A DNA stretch of 64,000 nt from Gremmenia infestans. Taxonomy: Eukaryota > Ascomycota > Leotiomycetes > Helotiales > Hamatocanthoscyphaceae. The translations under genes were made by a program, and so were the position numbers. The stretch is from positions 62,001-126,000 of the forward strand of contig JAFEVB010000008.1 of the NCBI GenBank assembly GCA_032629725.1. Direction: 5' to 3'. The notes below the pieces were generated by a model. That model searched no databases. It saw nothing but the letters and a program-made list of their open reading frames with translations, and was not told the DNA's origin. Shown here piece after piece: positions 32,136 through 43,338 of the stretch (its first letter is position 1; each line of letters opens with the position of its first letter).

Positions 32136-34927
32136 TCAAAATGGAGTGGACAGACCATTCTTGGACTGTCTTTTGCTGAATCGGTTTCGTTTGCTGACCG
32201 CTTTCTCACTCGGCTCGTCCAGTCCTAAGCTGGCTTGACTTTTGCTCAAGTGGTTTCTTCCAGATCGGTCGGTGACGTTGAAGCCTTCCGGGTAGATGTT
32301 GTTCCCATGAAGGGTACTGCTAGGACTTGATACGGAAGAAGACAGGTCAAAGCCGTTTTCGCTGTTATAAGATCCAACCGTATTCAGGGAAAGAGCTAGG
32401 TCTTTTGCCCGCTCGATAGACTCGATCCATTCTTGCGCTGAAGTCTTCGAGGGGTCGCCTGCAACGGAGGATTTGGTATCTTCAAAGGTGTAATGCGCAC
32501 CTCGCTATGTAGTTGTTAAGACCTGGATCTATAAGAGGAGCAAAGATTACTTACTGTATCAACACACCAGATCTCTTGACCCTTAACGTCTGTTTGTGTC
32601 CGCCATGTACACTCGGAAGCAAGGAGTGAAATCTCCGACTTGGTCTTCTTTTCATCGCCTCCAGCCGCAGCCATGATTATTCGTCCGCTCGAAGTGACCA
32701 TCACTAGCCTTTGCCGTTTCTTGGTTGTGCTACCGCCAAAGAATCTCGAAAGCTTCTTCTTTTCGTGACCATCGCCGTGGTCACCATTCTTCGAGTTTGG
32801 GCTATGTGGCACTGGAGTGGACAGCACCATCAGATTCCCCAATTTCAGTATCCGCTCGTTGTTCCTCGTTAACACTGGAGACCACTCAATATCGAGTTGG
32901 GTCGGCGGAGGAAGCTCAGTGATCACCCTGGGTTGCGGCCGAGAACTACCGTTCGATGAGCTTGGAGGTGGTGGTGCCCTTGAGGTTGAAATGGGTTGGG
33001 GAGCTGAAGCACCTCCATATCCATTGAGCTTGATGAGACTAGGCTCCTGCGTTGGGGGAACGTATGGCTTTAATCTTGGTGCTTTCTGTCTCCAAAGTCC
33101 TCGGCCCCATTTTATCCCGTCGAAGAATTCATGATTCTTGATGTGCTCAATTGATAACCTCCGTTGCGGATCTAGAACCAGAAGTCGTTCCACCAAATCC
33201 TTTGCTGCTGGTGGAAATCCTGGGGGAAACTCGTAGTCCAAGCCGACAATCTTCTGGAAGGTCTGATATTCGTTTCCAGCTTTGAACGGGGGCCGCCCTG
33301 CCAAAAGTTGATATATGATGCAGCCAAACGCCCACAAATCACTAGCTTTGCATGCACTCTTGTCTGTTAGCAATTCCGGACTAACGTACTCAGCAGTGCC
33401 AACAAAAGATCGTGCCCGTGTGGATTCTTCTTCGACTTCTGTTGGATCGTAAGGTTTTGGTGGTCCTGCTGGCTTTCTCGGGTCTGGAAGTAGTTTCGCA
33501 GTCCCAAAATCTGTGATTTTGATGTGCATTTGATCATCCAGTAAAACGTTCTCCGGTTTAAGGTCCCGGTGTATAACTCCTCTCTCGTGCATGTGCTCTA
33601 TAGCAGTAAGAATCTGGGCACCATAGAATCTCGTGCACTCTTCATCAAAAGAGCCAATTTTCTTCAGCACCCCCAACAGCTCGCCCCCGCTGGCCTGTTC
33701 CAGAACGTAGTATAGCGATGAGCTATCCTGGAAGGTGTAGAATAATCGAATTATTCCCGGATGTTCAATCAACTGATTTAACGCATCCTTCTCGATGTTG
33801 ACATATTTTATCTTCTTCTCCTTGATTATGTGCTTCTTGTCTAGAATCTTCACCGCGTATTCCTTCAAAGTTTGCCGATCCGTAGCAAGGAGAACTGTGC
33901 TGTACGATCCTTCTCCCAATGTCCGGCCAAAGACAAAATCCCTCACTCCCTTCTTGACCTGCTTCAAAACTAGTTTCCCGTTGGCATCGTACTCTTCTCG
34001 GAGACCAACAGCTGCCCCTTTGTCTTTCCATTCTTCGCTGCTATTTGGCAATGGAATTCCGTCGGGGTCATACAACTGGGTTTTGTCGTTGGGTGGGCCT
34101 GGAGGCAAGACATCTATATGACCTCCACCGATTCCTCTCGTCGAGCTCCCTCTAGGTGGTAAGGGGGCGTTTCCTGAGGGTACAGGTACTGGCTGATTCT
34201 GACTATACGAACGATCCCTATGACTTGCTTCCCGGGAAGGCACACCCGCCTGCATTGCCGTAGCAGCAGACCTCGAATCGCTTCTTGTTGGCATTCCTAT
34301 GATTGAAGACCTTGATGATTCGCCTCGTAATCGATATGAGCCTTGCTCCCGGGTAGGTATGGCATTAGGTGGGGGATGGGCAGAGTAGACTCCGGAAATT
34401 GGGCGTGAAGCCCCAGGAGGGGGGTATCCTCTGCCATTCTGCATTGCATTAGATTGATATGGAGGGAATTGTGCTTGTTGCTGCGCTTGGTGATTCATAG
34501 GCATAGACTGTCGATATGCCTTGGCCGCCGCAGCTCTCGCTATAGGGTCCTCACTGCTACTCGAGTCTGGATTATGGGATTTGATGTCGGAGGGCGGAGG
34601 AGGAGAGCGCGGTTGCGGAGCGAGGTCAACAACAGAGTCTCCACGGCGGAGAATATTAAATATCGAATGTCTTTTGGACTGCGGTTGTGATTGTACTTGG
34701 GGATCTGTCGAGGACCGGACTTCTCTGGAGACAGGCGTAGGTGAGGGTGAGGGTGAGGGTGAGGGTGCGTCTGATGCTGAGGGAGGATAGAAGGCATAAA
34801 GATCTTCTAGGCGCGGTTCCGAGTCTGCGGCGAGATCTTTCGAAGAGGACGCTGGAGAACCGTCATGGTCGGGATTTGCGATACGCAGGCCACCCAGCGA
34901 CTGGGACAGGCTCAGGTCGTGCTCCAT
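32136..34927 (-). CDS. pkh1: PDK1/Pkh-type serine/threonine protein kinase
   Basis: AGC-kinase activator of the 3-phosphoinositide-dependent kinase-1 family (yeast Pkh1/2, fission yeast Ksg1), acting at the plasma membrane and eisosomes; the symbol is family-level. Exons (minus): 34927-32555 and 32504-32136 with a 50-nt intron; 913 aa. Residues 1-320 are disordered and Ser/Pro-rich. The kinase domain is at ~328-605: GEGSYSTV 338-345, AVK with Lys360, HRDLKPEN 453-460, DFG 473-475, SFVGTAEYVSPE with activation-loop Ser507. A PH-like domain follows (~680-840: WSPVLTRNNERILKLGNLMV, SGRIIMAAAGG), and the intron joins its last strand to HYTFEDT and the helix AQEWIESIERAK. The C-terminal tail is basic. 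Confidence 0.93.
34739..34769 (+). repeat. GTGAGG hexanucleotide repeat
   Basis: About four to five units in the first exon of the minus-strand kinase gene, encoding a Ser-Pro repeat near residues 54-64. Confidence 0.85.
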
Positions 34928-36458
34928 TGCTTGCGACGACCGACGCCTGCAATGTGGCGGAGGCTCTCTTCCAGGCCTACCTGGTTATCGCATCTCACAG
35001 CAGCGGGTAGAGAGAGCTATACTGAGTCTAGTGCCTAGTGGTGTGGTGGTAGACTGGGAGAATGAATAATGGCTGGATCAAGTCAAGGTCCCCTGAGGAT
35101 ATGCTATGCTATGCCCTGCCTGCCCTGTCTGATATGATACGACCTGATAGCTGTCGGGTGGGAGGACAGCCAACAGATTTAGATGCGTTTGGGTTGAAGG
35201 TGGAGCCGCAAGCAAAGTTGCAGGTGCAGATGCAGTTGCAAGGTTCGCAGATTGATATTGTTGTTCTTCCCCAAACGATAGGGACAGCACATACAGAACG
35301 AAGGTATAAGGTAAGGTATAGTAGAGTACGGTACGCAGGGCAGGCTACAAAGGTGAGATGAGTAGGTATAGGTATTATTCGAAGGTTCGGCTCGAGGGAT
35401 TTGAGTGGTATTTGCCAATTGGTCAGCTGTGCAGATGAGCATCTTCATCTCGTTAAAAGGTTAGGACGTGGGTGGACGTGGACAAGAATCCAGCCCGTGC
35501 AGATCCAGATTCCAAAGCGCGTTCGCCGGACTTCAAAATAGTTTGACCTGTCCTCTGCTTGTGCTGTTACTCCAAACTTCAATAGGTAATATTGTTCCGT
35601 GCTACAATTGGAAGACACCGGTGAATGGCTGTTTGCACTACGCGACCAACATCGAGCCTCTTCAGCTTGTGCTTGTACGAGTAGGTAGTCTGGGGAACAT
35701 GCGTGCATGATATGTTTTTCCCATCATTATTTAAATGCATGAATATGTTCTGCAACTACGCGGCTGACTCAGGTGAGAGTACTGCCGCGAGTCATTTTCG
35801 GACATCCAAGGCTCCAAGCCAGGTAAATATAAATACGAACGGCGACCGAAGAACATCATACGACATATTCAGTAAAGAACGCGTATACATAGCTTGCTTC
35901 CACCAACCTTTAAAGAATCTAGTGAGTGGCTACATCTCCCATACTTCTGGCACATTTTCAATCATTCCACACAGCTATCACAACTTGACCGTGCTGAGGA
36001 CTAAGAAGGATCCTCTAATTTCTATGATAAGGATTGCAAGTTTGTACTGTCCCTTTCTGAAAAGACGTGTTATCTTACAGTAGCCAAGCAAAGTATATAT
36101 ATCAAGTACTTTAAACTCGACGCTCTCAAGTGTGAAGCAACTCTCTTTTCAAATCGTCCACCCACCAGAACTTGGCGATAGGAAAGTTTGGTGTCCTCGT
36201 TCTTCCCTCTGCTGTCTTGCCTTCGCATTTACGCTTTTCAGATAGTATTATGAGGGAAATAATGACCATAGAACCGTGAAGTTGATTCTCGTCGCTCCTT
36301 CCCCCTATTGTACAGTAGATTCCCTTCATTTAATCTCCCAATAGCAACTTCCATCCTGTTCAGCATTCCCTTTTCTTTCTCAACGGGCAACACTCAGTGG
36401 ATATCGTATTTTATTCCATTTTGCACCAAAATCGCATAGCGTTTCTTCTCGTTACATC
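34928..36458. promoter_or_regulatory. divergent promoter region
   Basis: About 1.5 kb between the start codons of the PDK1-like kinase (minus) and the CDC26-like gene (plus). Random frames (35062-35361, 35445-35710, 35703-36083) lack supporting features. The kinase leader is probably long. Confidence 0.5.
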
Positions 36459-38349
36459 ATGCTCCGACGGGGTCCCACTGCGATTGCCTTAGGGGAAAGC
36501 GACCTTCGAGACTTCAGAGTGCGTTCTCAACATCGCCGAGAGGTTGAGAAGGAAAATCGCAAGCAAGAACTCGAAAGGTCCGCATCCCCTGCTAAAGATG
36601 GGCCAGGCTTCAACACCCGCGCTCAGCAGGGAGGGCGATCGCTAGGGGCAGAGCAGAGCATCATTCAACCTTTCGGTCGTCCCTTGGCTCTACAAACACA
36701 AGTATCTCAAGGTGTAGATGTAACATCAACTATTCTAGATTCTGAGACCGCAGAATCTTCGGCGACACCAGATCCATCTAGTAATGGACAGAAGACAAGT
36801 GCGTTAGAACATACAGCAGAGGATATTTTTTTGCGCGCCTTCTCACCTGAGAATGTCGAGACTGAAAGACACCCACCATCTTCACCACTCAAGGACGACG
36901 ATTTCTACTATGGGGGGTTTGTTGACAGTCCAAGTGAAGATTATACACAAACGCGGGCTTCCTCTTTTGGTATGTTTAGTTATCCGTCGTTTATAAGTAC
37001 CTACTAATTGTGTTACAGCTCCAGAAGATTTCTCAACACCTCAACATGAATCCCTCACTAGAGTCCGATCCAGAAACCGCCTGCCTCGATCTCCCCTATA
37101 CCTGTCTCAGAATGCTATAAGCTCACCCGAACAGCATCCGACTTCGGGTCTTACCCCTCGTGTAGTATCTCGCGTTGCTAATCATAACTCGCCTGGTATT
37201 TTGTTCGCACAACCACCTAGACGGCCACCGCCACAACATCGGTCCTTTAGACATCAAACGAATAGCTTCTCCTTTGACTCTACAGAACGATCTAGTGCTG
37301 CCTATGATCAGGAACGTGTCTCTTCAAGTTCCACCAATAACAGTACTTTCAAGTTACAGAGAGAAATAAGTCTAGAGGAAGAGCTTGACGGGGTATCTCT
37401 AGCACGCTTTCCCTCTAACTCCGACAACTCCTCTGAAAATAGCACTGCGGATCCGGATGACTACCTGTTAGTACTTCCTCAGGACGCTCAAGAAGATCCC
37501 GGTAGATCTTTCATATTTTCCTCGCCCCCTCTTCCTCTTCCGCCACCATTCTCGACAGTATCACGCACCGTGTCTGGAGAGCAGGTGGTACCGCACCCAC
37601 AGACAAGTCCAATTGCGGTTCCATCTTCAAGTCTGCCTAGAGGTGGTACAGAGGAAGAGCAGACAACTCCTAAACCTAGGTCAGTGGAAGCGGACGGCGT
37701 CGAAGTAATGCCAAGATCTACAGTAAGACACCTCGCCCACCAAACGTTTCCTGTACTGATTGTTCTTCAGTCTGGCCGGAATCTGACTCCTAGTGGACTG
37801 CTGGCGCGTCTCAGATCGGCCTACAGAGCTCGTTCTCCTATAGGTCGCCGTGGCATACCTGATACCTCTGCTTCGCCGTCTCCATCACCAAGACTTCAAG
37901 GAACTCAACGTACTGCGGGAAACACCCAGCCGCAAACCCCAGGTCTTGACATCCACGTATATAATGATACCCTCCCTCCAGACTCGCAGCCTCAAACTCC
38001 AGCTCATCTGCCGGGAGCTCGACATCAATCTCGCTACCACCCATCATACACTGCCCCAATGGATGGTGACAATGCAAGGCCTACTGCCAGATTTCGCTCT
38101 GATCAGGCCCATTTTGCAACCCCAACTCGGAGAGGGGCAGGAAGATCAGGCTCCCCTTTGGGATTATTGACATCTGGGTTTCAAGGCCTCTACGGAGGAA
38201 GGGAGAATGGCGATGAAGAACGGAATTGGGTTGAAGGAGTGCGATCGGACAACCCGGAAGTCAGGCTTCTGGGATTGAGGGGCGCACGAAATGATGAAAG
38301 AAGTCTGAATAGAACCCCAGAAAGGGAAGAGTTTAGACCAGGCCGGTGA
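36459..38349 (+). CDS. disordered protein with CDC26-like N-terminal motif
   Basis: Exons 36459-36969 and 37019-38349 with a 49-nt intron that has a perfect CTACTAAT branch site; 613 aa. The first residues MLRRGPTAIALGESDLRDF match the pattern of anaphase-promoting-complex subunit CDC26 (MLRRxPTxIxLxxxDIxxY), followed by a charged helix (RREVEKENRKQELERS). In CDC26 this N-terminus binds the TPR groove of APC6/Cut9. The rest is low-complexity, rich in Ser, Pro, Arg and Gln, with no recognised domain and many SP/TP sites. Canonical CDC26 is only about 80-130 aa, so this is either an unusually extended CDC26 or a protein that shares the motif. Function is not otherwise recognised. Confidence 0.75.
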
Positions 38350-39045
38350 GGTTGGCGGGTAGTAATAGCGTTGTTCTGGCTGGGAATGGGAGCATTTTGT
38401 TGACTTGATCCTTTTGCTGATGGGACGGTATCAATATCATCAACTACCGGGCTTAGGAGAGAAAGATGGGTACGTCCAATAGCTCACACTATTCGTATCT
38501 CGACTTTGATGGGCCAATACTCTGAGCTTGTGATGGAGGAACTGTATTGTTGGTGGAAATTAGAATCAGCCAAGCCGTAATGTGCTTGAACCGCCCCTTC
38601 GATTTTATCCACAGTAGTATTGGAAGTGCAACATGGCAAATATCTTCCTGCCAACGCTGATGTTCTGTGCTGGCGGGAGCTAGCTAACCTTTAAATTGGA
38701 TTGGTTAGGGGGTCAGGGGGTGAAGCACTGAACCAACACTGTATCGGAAGCTGCGGAACAGGAGAGGCTCTACTCCGTATGACGCCACGCATAATCCCTA
38801 CCATCGCTATCAACGATGGGTTTCAGGCCACCTATTTCCAAGTCTTGCCAGCTGCGTCATGTTTCGACTGACTGCCATAGGTCAGGTAAGCCTTGTAAGT
38901 CGTAGACGACGAGTATTAACGCGCCTGCTTTAATTTTGTTCTTTGATTTTGCATTCCTACATCTTCCTGTGGGCTGAGGAAGGTTAAGCATGAATTGCTA
39001 CTCAGAATCTGGCATTTACGAGAATCTCTGCTTAAAAAGTTCAAG
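38350..39045. other. intergenic region
   Basis: About 700 bases between two plus-strand genes, with no further gene. An in-frame TTG-started extension of the next gene (38995) is less likely than its ATG at 39046. Confidence 0.5.
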
Positions 39046-42000
39046 ATGAACACAGACCCAAGAAACCACAGCGACGCCCCTGTACACGACAACGATCTGG
39101 ACTCGGCTCGACCCGCCCTCGCACGTGCACGTGGTTGGCAAACAGAGAGACCGCAACCTACGACAACTGCATCTTGGGCAAATAACTTCACACGCCGCCC
39201 CACGAATACCTCCTTAAACGAAGCGATCTGGAGCCAAGCAAACCACGCCGAGGTTGACTCGTGGAGTTCCTCCTCAGAAGAAGACGAAGATGAAGTCGAG
39301 CATAAGAAACACAAACCACAGAACCTTGACGGAGGGAATGGCTCTTATTCGCGGTTCAATGTCAAGAACGATCACTACAGCACCAAGGGGAGGGTATCGA
39401 AGCGCGATGGGAGGCTGAACATCAGCGTTAACGAGACGAGTAATCGCGGGTATCTGGCAAAGGCGCTGGGAGCTACGTTTTCGAAGCATTTGAGCCCTGA
39501 TGGCGACTTGCACGAATCCGAGCACAAGAGGGGCGATGATCAGTCGAGGAAACCTTTAGTCGAGACCTTTACAAATTTCGACCTACCGCGCCCGAAATTG
39601 AATATCGTTGTCATGGTCATCGGGTCCCGCGGGGACATTCAACCGTTCTTGAAGCTAGGCAAGAACCTGCAGGAGTATGGGCATCGAGTTCGCATTGCCA
39701 CGCATCCCGCATTCAGAGACTTTGTACAAAAAGACTCGGGATTGGACTTCTTTTCAGTCGGCGGCGACCCAGCCGAGCTCATGGCTTTTATGGTCAAGAA
39801 CCCGGGTATGATCCCCAGCATGGACACTTTAAAAACGGGCGAAGTAGGGCGACGCCGCGAGCAAATGGCGGAAATGTTTGAAGGGTTTTGGCGCGCTTGC
39901 ATCAATGCCACTGATGACGAGAAGGATATCAATAACATCAAGATGATGGGTGCTAAGGATCCGTTTATCGCTGATGCGATCATTGCAAACCCACCTTCTT
40001 TTGCGCATATTCATTGTGCGGAACGCTTGGGCATTCCCCTGCATCTTATGTTTACGTTTCCGTATACGCCGACGCAGTCGTTTCCGCATCCGTTAGCGAA
40101 TATTAAGAAGACGAATGTTGATCCTGGATATGCGAATTTCATGAGCTATCCATTAGTGGAGATGATGACTTGGCAGGGGTGAGTGTTTGTAGCTTTCGAA
40201 GTACTTGGGGTTTTGCTAATCTACGAAAGGCTTGGTGATTTGATCAACAATTTCAGAGTCAAGACGTTGGGTCTGGAACCTGTCTCTACGCTGTGGGCTC
40301 CTGGACAGCTCTACCGCCTCAAAGTCCCTTACACATATCTATGGTCTCCAGGACTTATCCCAAAACCCAAAGATTGGGGACCAGAAATTGACATTGCCGG
40401 TTTTGTGTTCTTGGATCTTGCCTCTTCATTCAAGCCTCCTAAAGAACTGGTAGAGTTCCTCGACGCTGGCGAGCCACCAGTCTATATAGGTTTTGGGTCG
40501 ATCGTGGTAGATGATCCTGACAAGTTCACCAAAATGATTTTTGAGGCTGTGAAGAAAGCTGGAGTAAGGGCGCTAGTCTCCAAAGGATGGGGTGGTCTCG
40601 GTGATGATAATACTCCCGAAGGCGTCTACATGTTAGAGAATACCCCACATGACTGGCTCTTCCCCAAAGTCAGAGCAGTAGTTCACCACGGAGGTGCAGG
40701 GACCACGGCTATTGGTCTGAAATGCGGCAAGCCCACAATGATCGTCCCTTTTTTCGGAGACCAGCAGTTCTGGGGGTCTATGATCGCCAAAGCGGGTGCT
40801 GGGGCAGGACCTGTGCCTTACCGAAGTCTCACATCTGATAAGCTGGCTGATGGGATCAAGCAGTGCTTAACGGACAAAGCTAAACAAGAAGCTGAGAAGA
40901 TTGCAAAGGACATTGAAGAAGAGGGCGATGGAGCTAAGAACGCCGTCACTTCTTTCCACCGAAGTCTTGTTCTCCATGGTGAACACTCAATGCGTTGCTG
41001 CATTCTCGAAGACAGAGTCGCAGTCTGGAAAGTCAAGAATACAAACGTTCGACTCAGTGCTCTAGCCGCCGAGCTCCTGGTCGAGAAAAAGAAACTGTAC
41101 TGGAAACAGCTGCGCCTGATCCGATATATTGAATGGAATGATTTTGAGGGCCCAGGAGAGCCCATTACTGGTGTCGCAACTGCTGCTATGGGCAGTTTAA
41201 CAGGTATGGCTAAGGGTATTGGGAGTGTGCCGTTCAAAATGGCAAAGACGGGACGGAGGAGGACTAAGCACGAGGAGAAGAGGAGGTCTGAGGCGTCTAG
41301 GAGATCCGTGGATGCCCAAAGCAACAAAACGAATGAAAAGGCCAATGGTGAAGCTGCTAATAGGAACCAGATTAATGGTCATGCAAATGGAAACGGAAAC
41401 CTAGTTAACGGCAACAGCCAAGCGACGACTCAAGTGAATGGTCGTGGCATAGGAAACGAAACCCAGCCACCAGCATTAAATGATGCTACGGAGAGGGACT
41501 ATGCAGAGCACGCCCCTGCCCCGAAAGCGCCTGCCAGAGGCATCGAGAAAACCACCTCCGGTTCGGAGTTGGGAAAGAAAACCGTTGAAGGGGAGCCTAT
41601 GGCTAAAAGTGATAACGCCCACAGAGATGACATTGACAATAACGATGGCAACGAATCCTTGTTATCGGCTGATCCCGACGAGAACATGGCCACAGAGTTG
41701 GCTCGAGAATTGGGTGAAGCTTTGGGTGGGACTGGGGAGCAATTCGCACGCATGCCTATGAATCTGGCACTAGCAATTGCACAAGGCTTCCACAACGCCC
41801 CACGACTCTACGGCGATCAAACAGTTCGACGGTACGCTTCCTTCCTTAGCCTGACCTCCAGCATCACCAATTAACGAAAACAGACCTATCCGCATCACAG
41901 GCTTCCACTCCGGCCTCAAAGCCGCAAGCCAAGAGTTCTTCTTCGGCATATACGACGGCGTCACCGGCCTCGTCGTTCAACCGTACACGGGCGCGCGCGA

Positions 42001-42469
42001 CCACGGCACCATAGGCTTCGTGAAAGGAATTGGCATGGGCCTCACGGGCTTCGTTCTCAAAGACTTAGCAGCCATCTTCGGTCCCTTCGGCTACCCTTTA
42101 AAGGGCATACACAAAGAAATACTCAAACCTAAACAACCCACTCATTTCATCCGACGAGCTCGCATCATCCAGGGCCAGCGAGATGTGATCGAACTGGATT
42201 CGAAGCAGCAGAAGGCGGTGCGGGAAAAGGTCAGTCATGGATGGGCTGTCGTTTTACAGGTTTGGGATATCCTTGAGGAGCAACGCACACAGGGTCTTAA
42301 AGGCCGCATTGCTCATCTGAAGATGCGGAAGAGCTGGCGCGTTAACGGAGCGTTTGAAAATGTCGAGGCGGCGGAGAAGGGGTTGGAGGCGTGGCGGAAG
42401 GACGGGTCTTTGCAGGGGTTTTTGGGGGAACCTCGGGAGATTCTGAAGTTGGGCCGTGATGTGAGATAG
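39046..42469 (+). CDS. sterol 3-beta-glucosyltransferase-like UGT with VPS13-like C-terminal region
   Basis: Probable UDP-glucose-dependent sterol or lipid glycosyltransferase (related to the catalytic part of Atg26 but without its PH/GRAM region). Exons 39046-40178, 40230-41831, 41884-42469 (introns 51 and 52 nt); 1106 aa. The N-terminal ~180 residues are disordered. The GT28-type domain begins at LNIVVMVIGSRGDIQPFLKL (~187-205), and the nucleotide-sugar domain carries the key motif VHHGGAGTTAIGLKCGKPTM near 530-545. After ~640 come a charged, Asn/Lys-rich linker and then a folded tail: ITGFHSGLKAASQEFFFGIY, DGVTGLVVQPYTGARDHGTI, GFVKGIGMGLTGFVLKDLAA. This tail resembles the C-terminal helical region of VPS13/chorein-type lipid-transfer proteins. 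Confidence 0.88.
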
Positions 42470-43338
42470 AAGGTGTAGAATGGAATGGTGGGTGTTTTGG
42501 GGGGCGGGGAGGAGGGTGAATAGGCAGACTTGGTTCCATACAGATGCCTGATACCCCTTATATACCTCGGATTTAAATAGTAATGATAATACGTCCTCCA
42601 GTTCACCTCATCTCCATCTCCATCCTACTTGGCCGTATATCGACTAAGTGAGTTAAAGCTAATGAGACGTACGATTGTGTTGTGCTGAGCGTGGAAGTGA
42701 CATATCTCAAATGGCGGTTGTGCTCCCTTTTTCGCTCGCTTAACGAAATCGAATAGAAATATGTCGAACTCTCTGCCTCAAAAAACAGTGAGACGTTTAT
42801 AATATACTTGATGAAAAGATATACATATAGTACGTGGGAAACATCTTGCCCTTGGTAAGAGGAAAAACAAAACGTAAAAAGTAATATAAAGAGTGCTAAG
42901 AAGTACAAAAGAAAAGATGCTTCCTCTTTGGACTTCTTTCGCATTAGTGAACAAAAAAACAAAACAATGGACCCCTACCTACTTGCTAAAAATAATAGGG
43001 CGACGACTCTGATTCAAGAGATTTAGGTGCAGAGAAAGTAAAATGCATAAATCAAGTTACAAAATGAAGCGGAGGCATTATTTCATACACTTAGTACCTC
43101 CGATGAAGATTTTCCGAGGGAGATTTACGTGAGATGATTTGACCCCGCGCTCCATCAGCTCGGTTCCGATTGGATGCAACATCTCCACCATGACACCTCG
43201 CTCTTGGAGCCTTCGAGTCCTTGTGTTCTTGTATCTGTCACCTCACCATGGATCTTCTCTCCCAAAGAAGAAGCTATCTTCACATCTTGGCCTAGTCCAA
43301 ACTCCCACCTCCCTTCTCTCGCACAACGACCTCTCACA
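42470..43338. other. intergenic region
   Basis: About 870 bases. An in-frame upstream start for the OPT gene exists at 43174 but is poor. No other gene is supported. Confidence 0.45.

Noticed and set aside
35062..36083. frames of 80-126 codons between the kinase and the CDC26-like gene
   Set aside because: No homology signal. The region is explained as divergent promoters and leaders.
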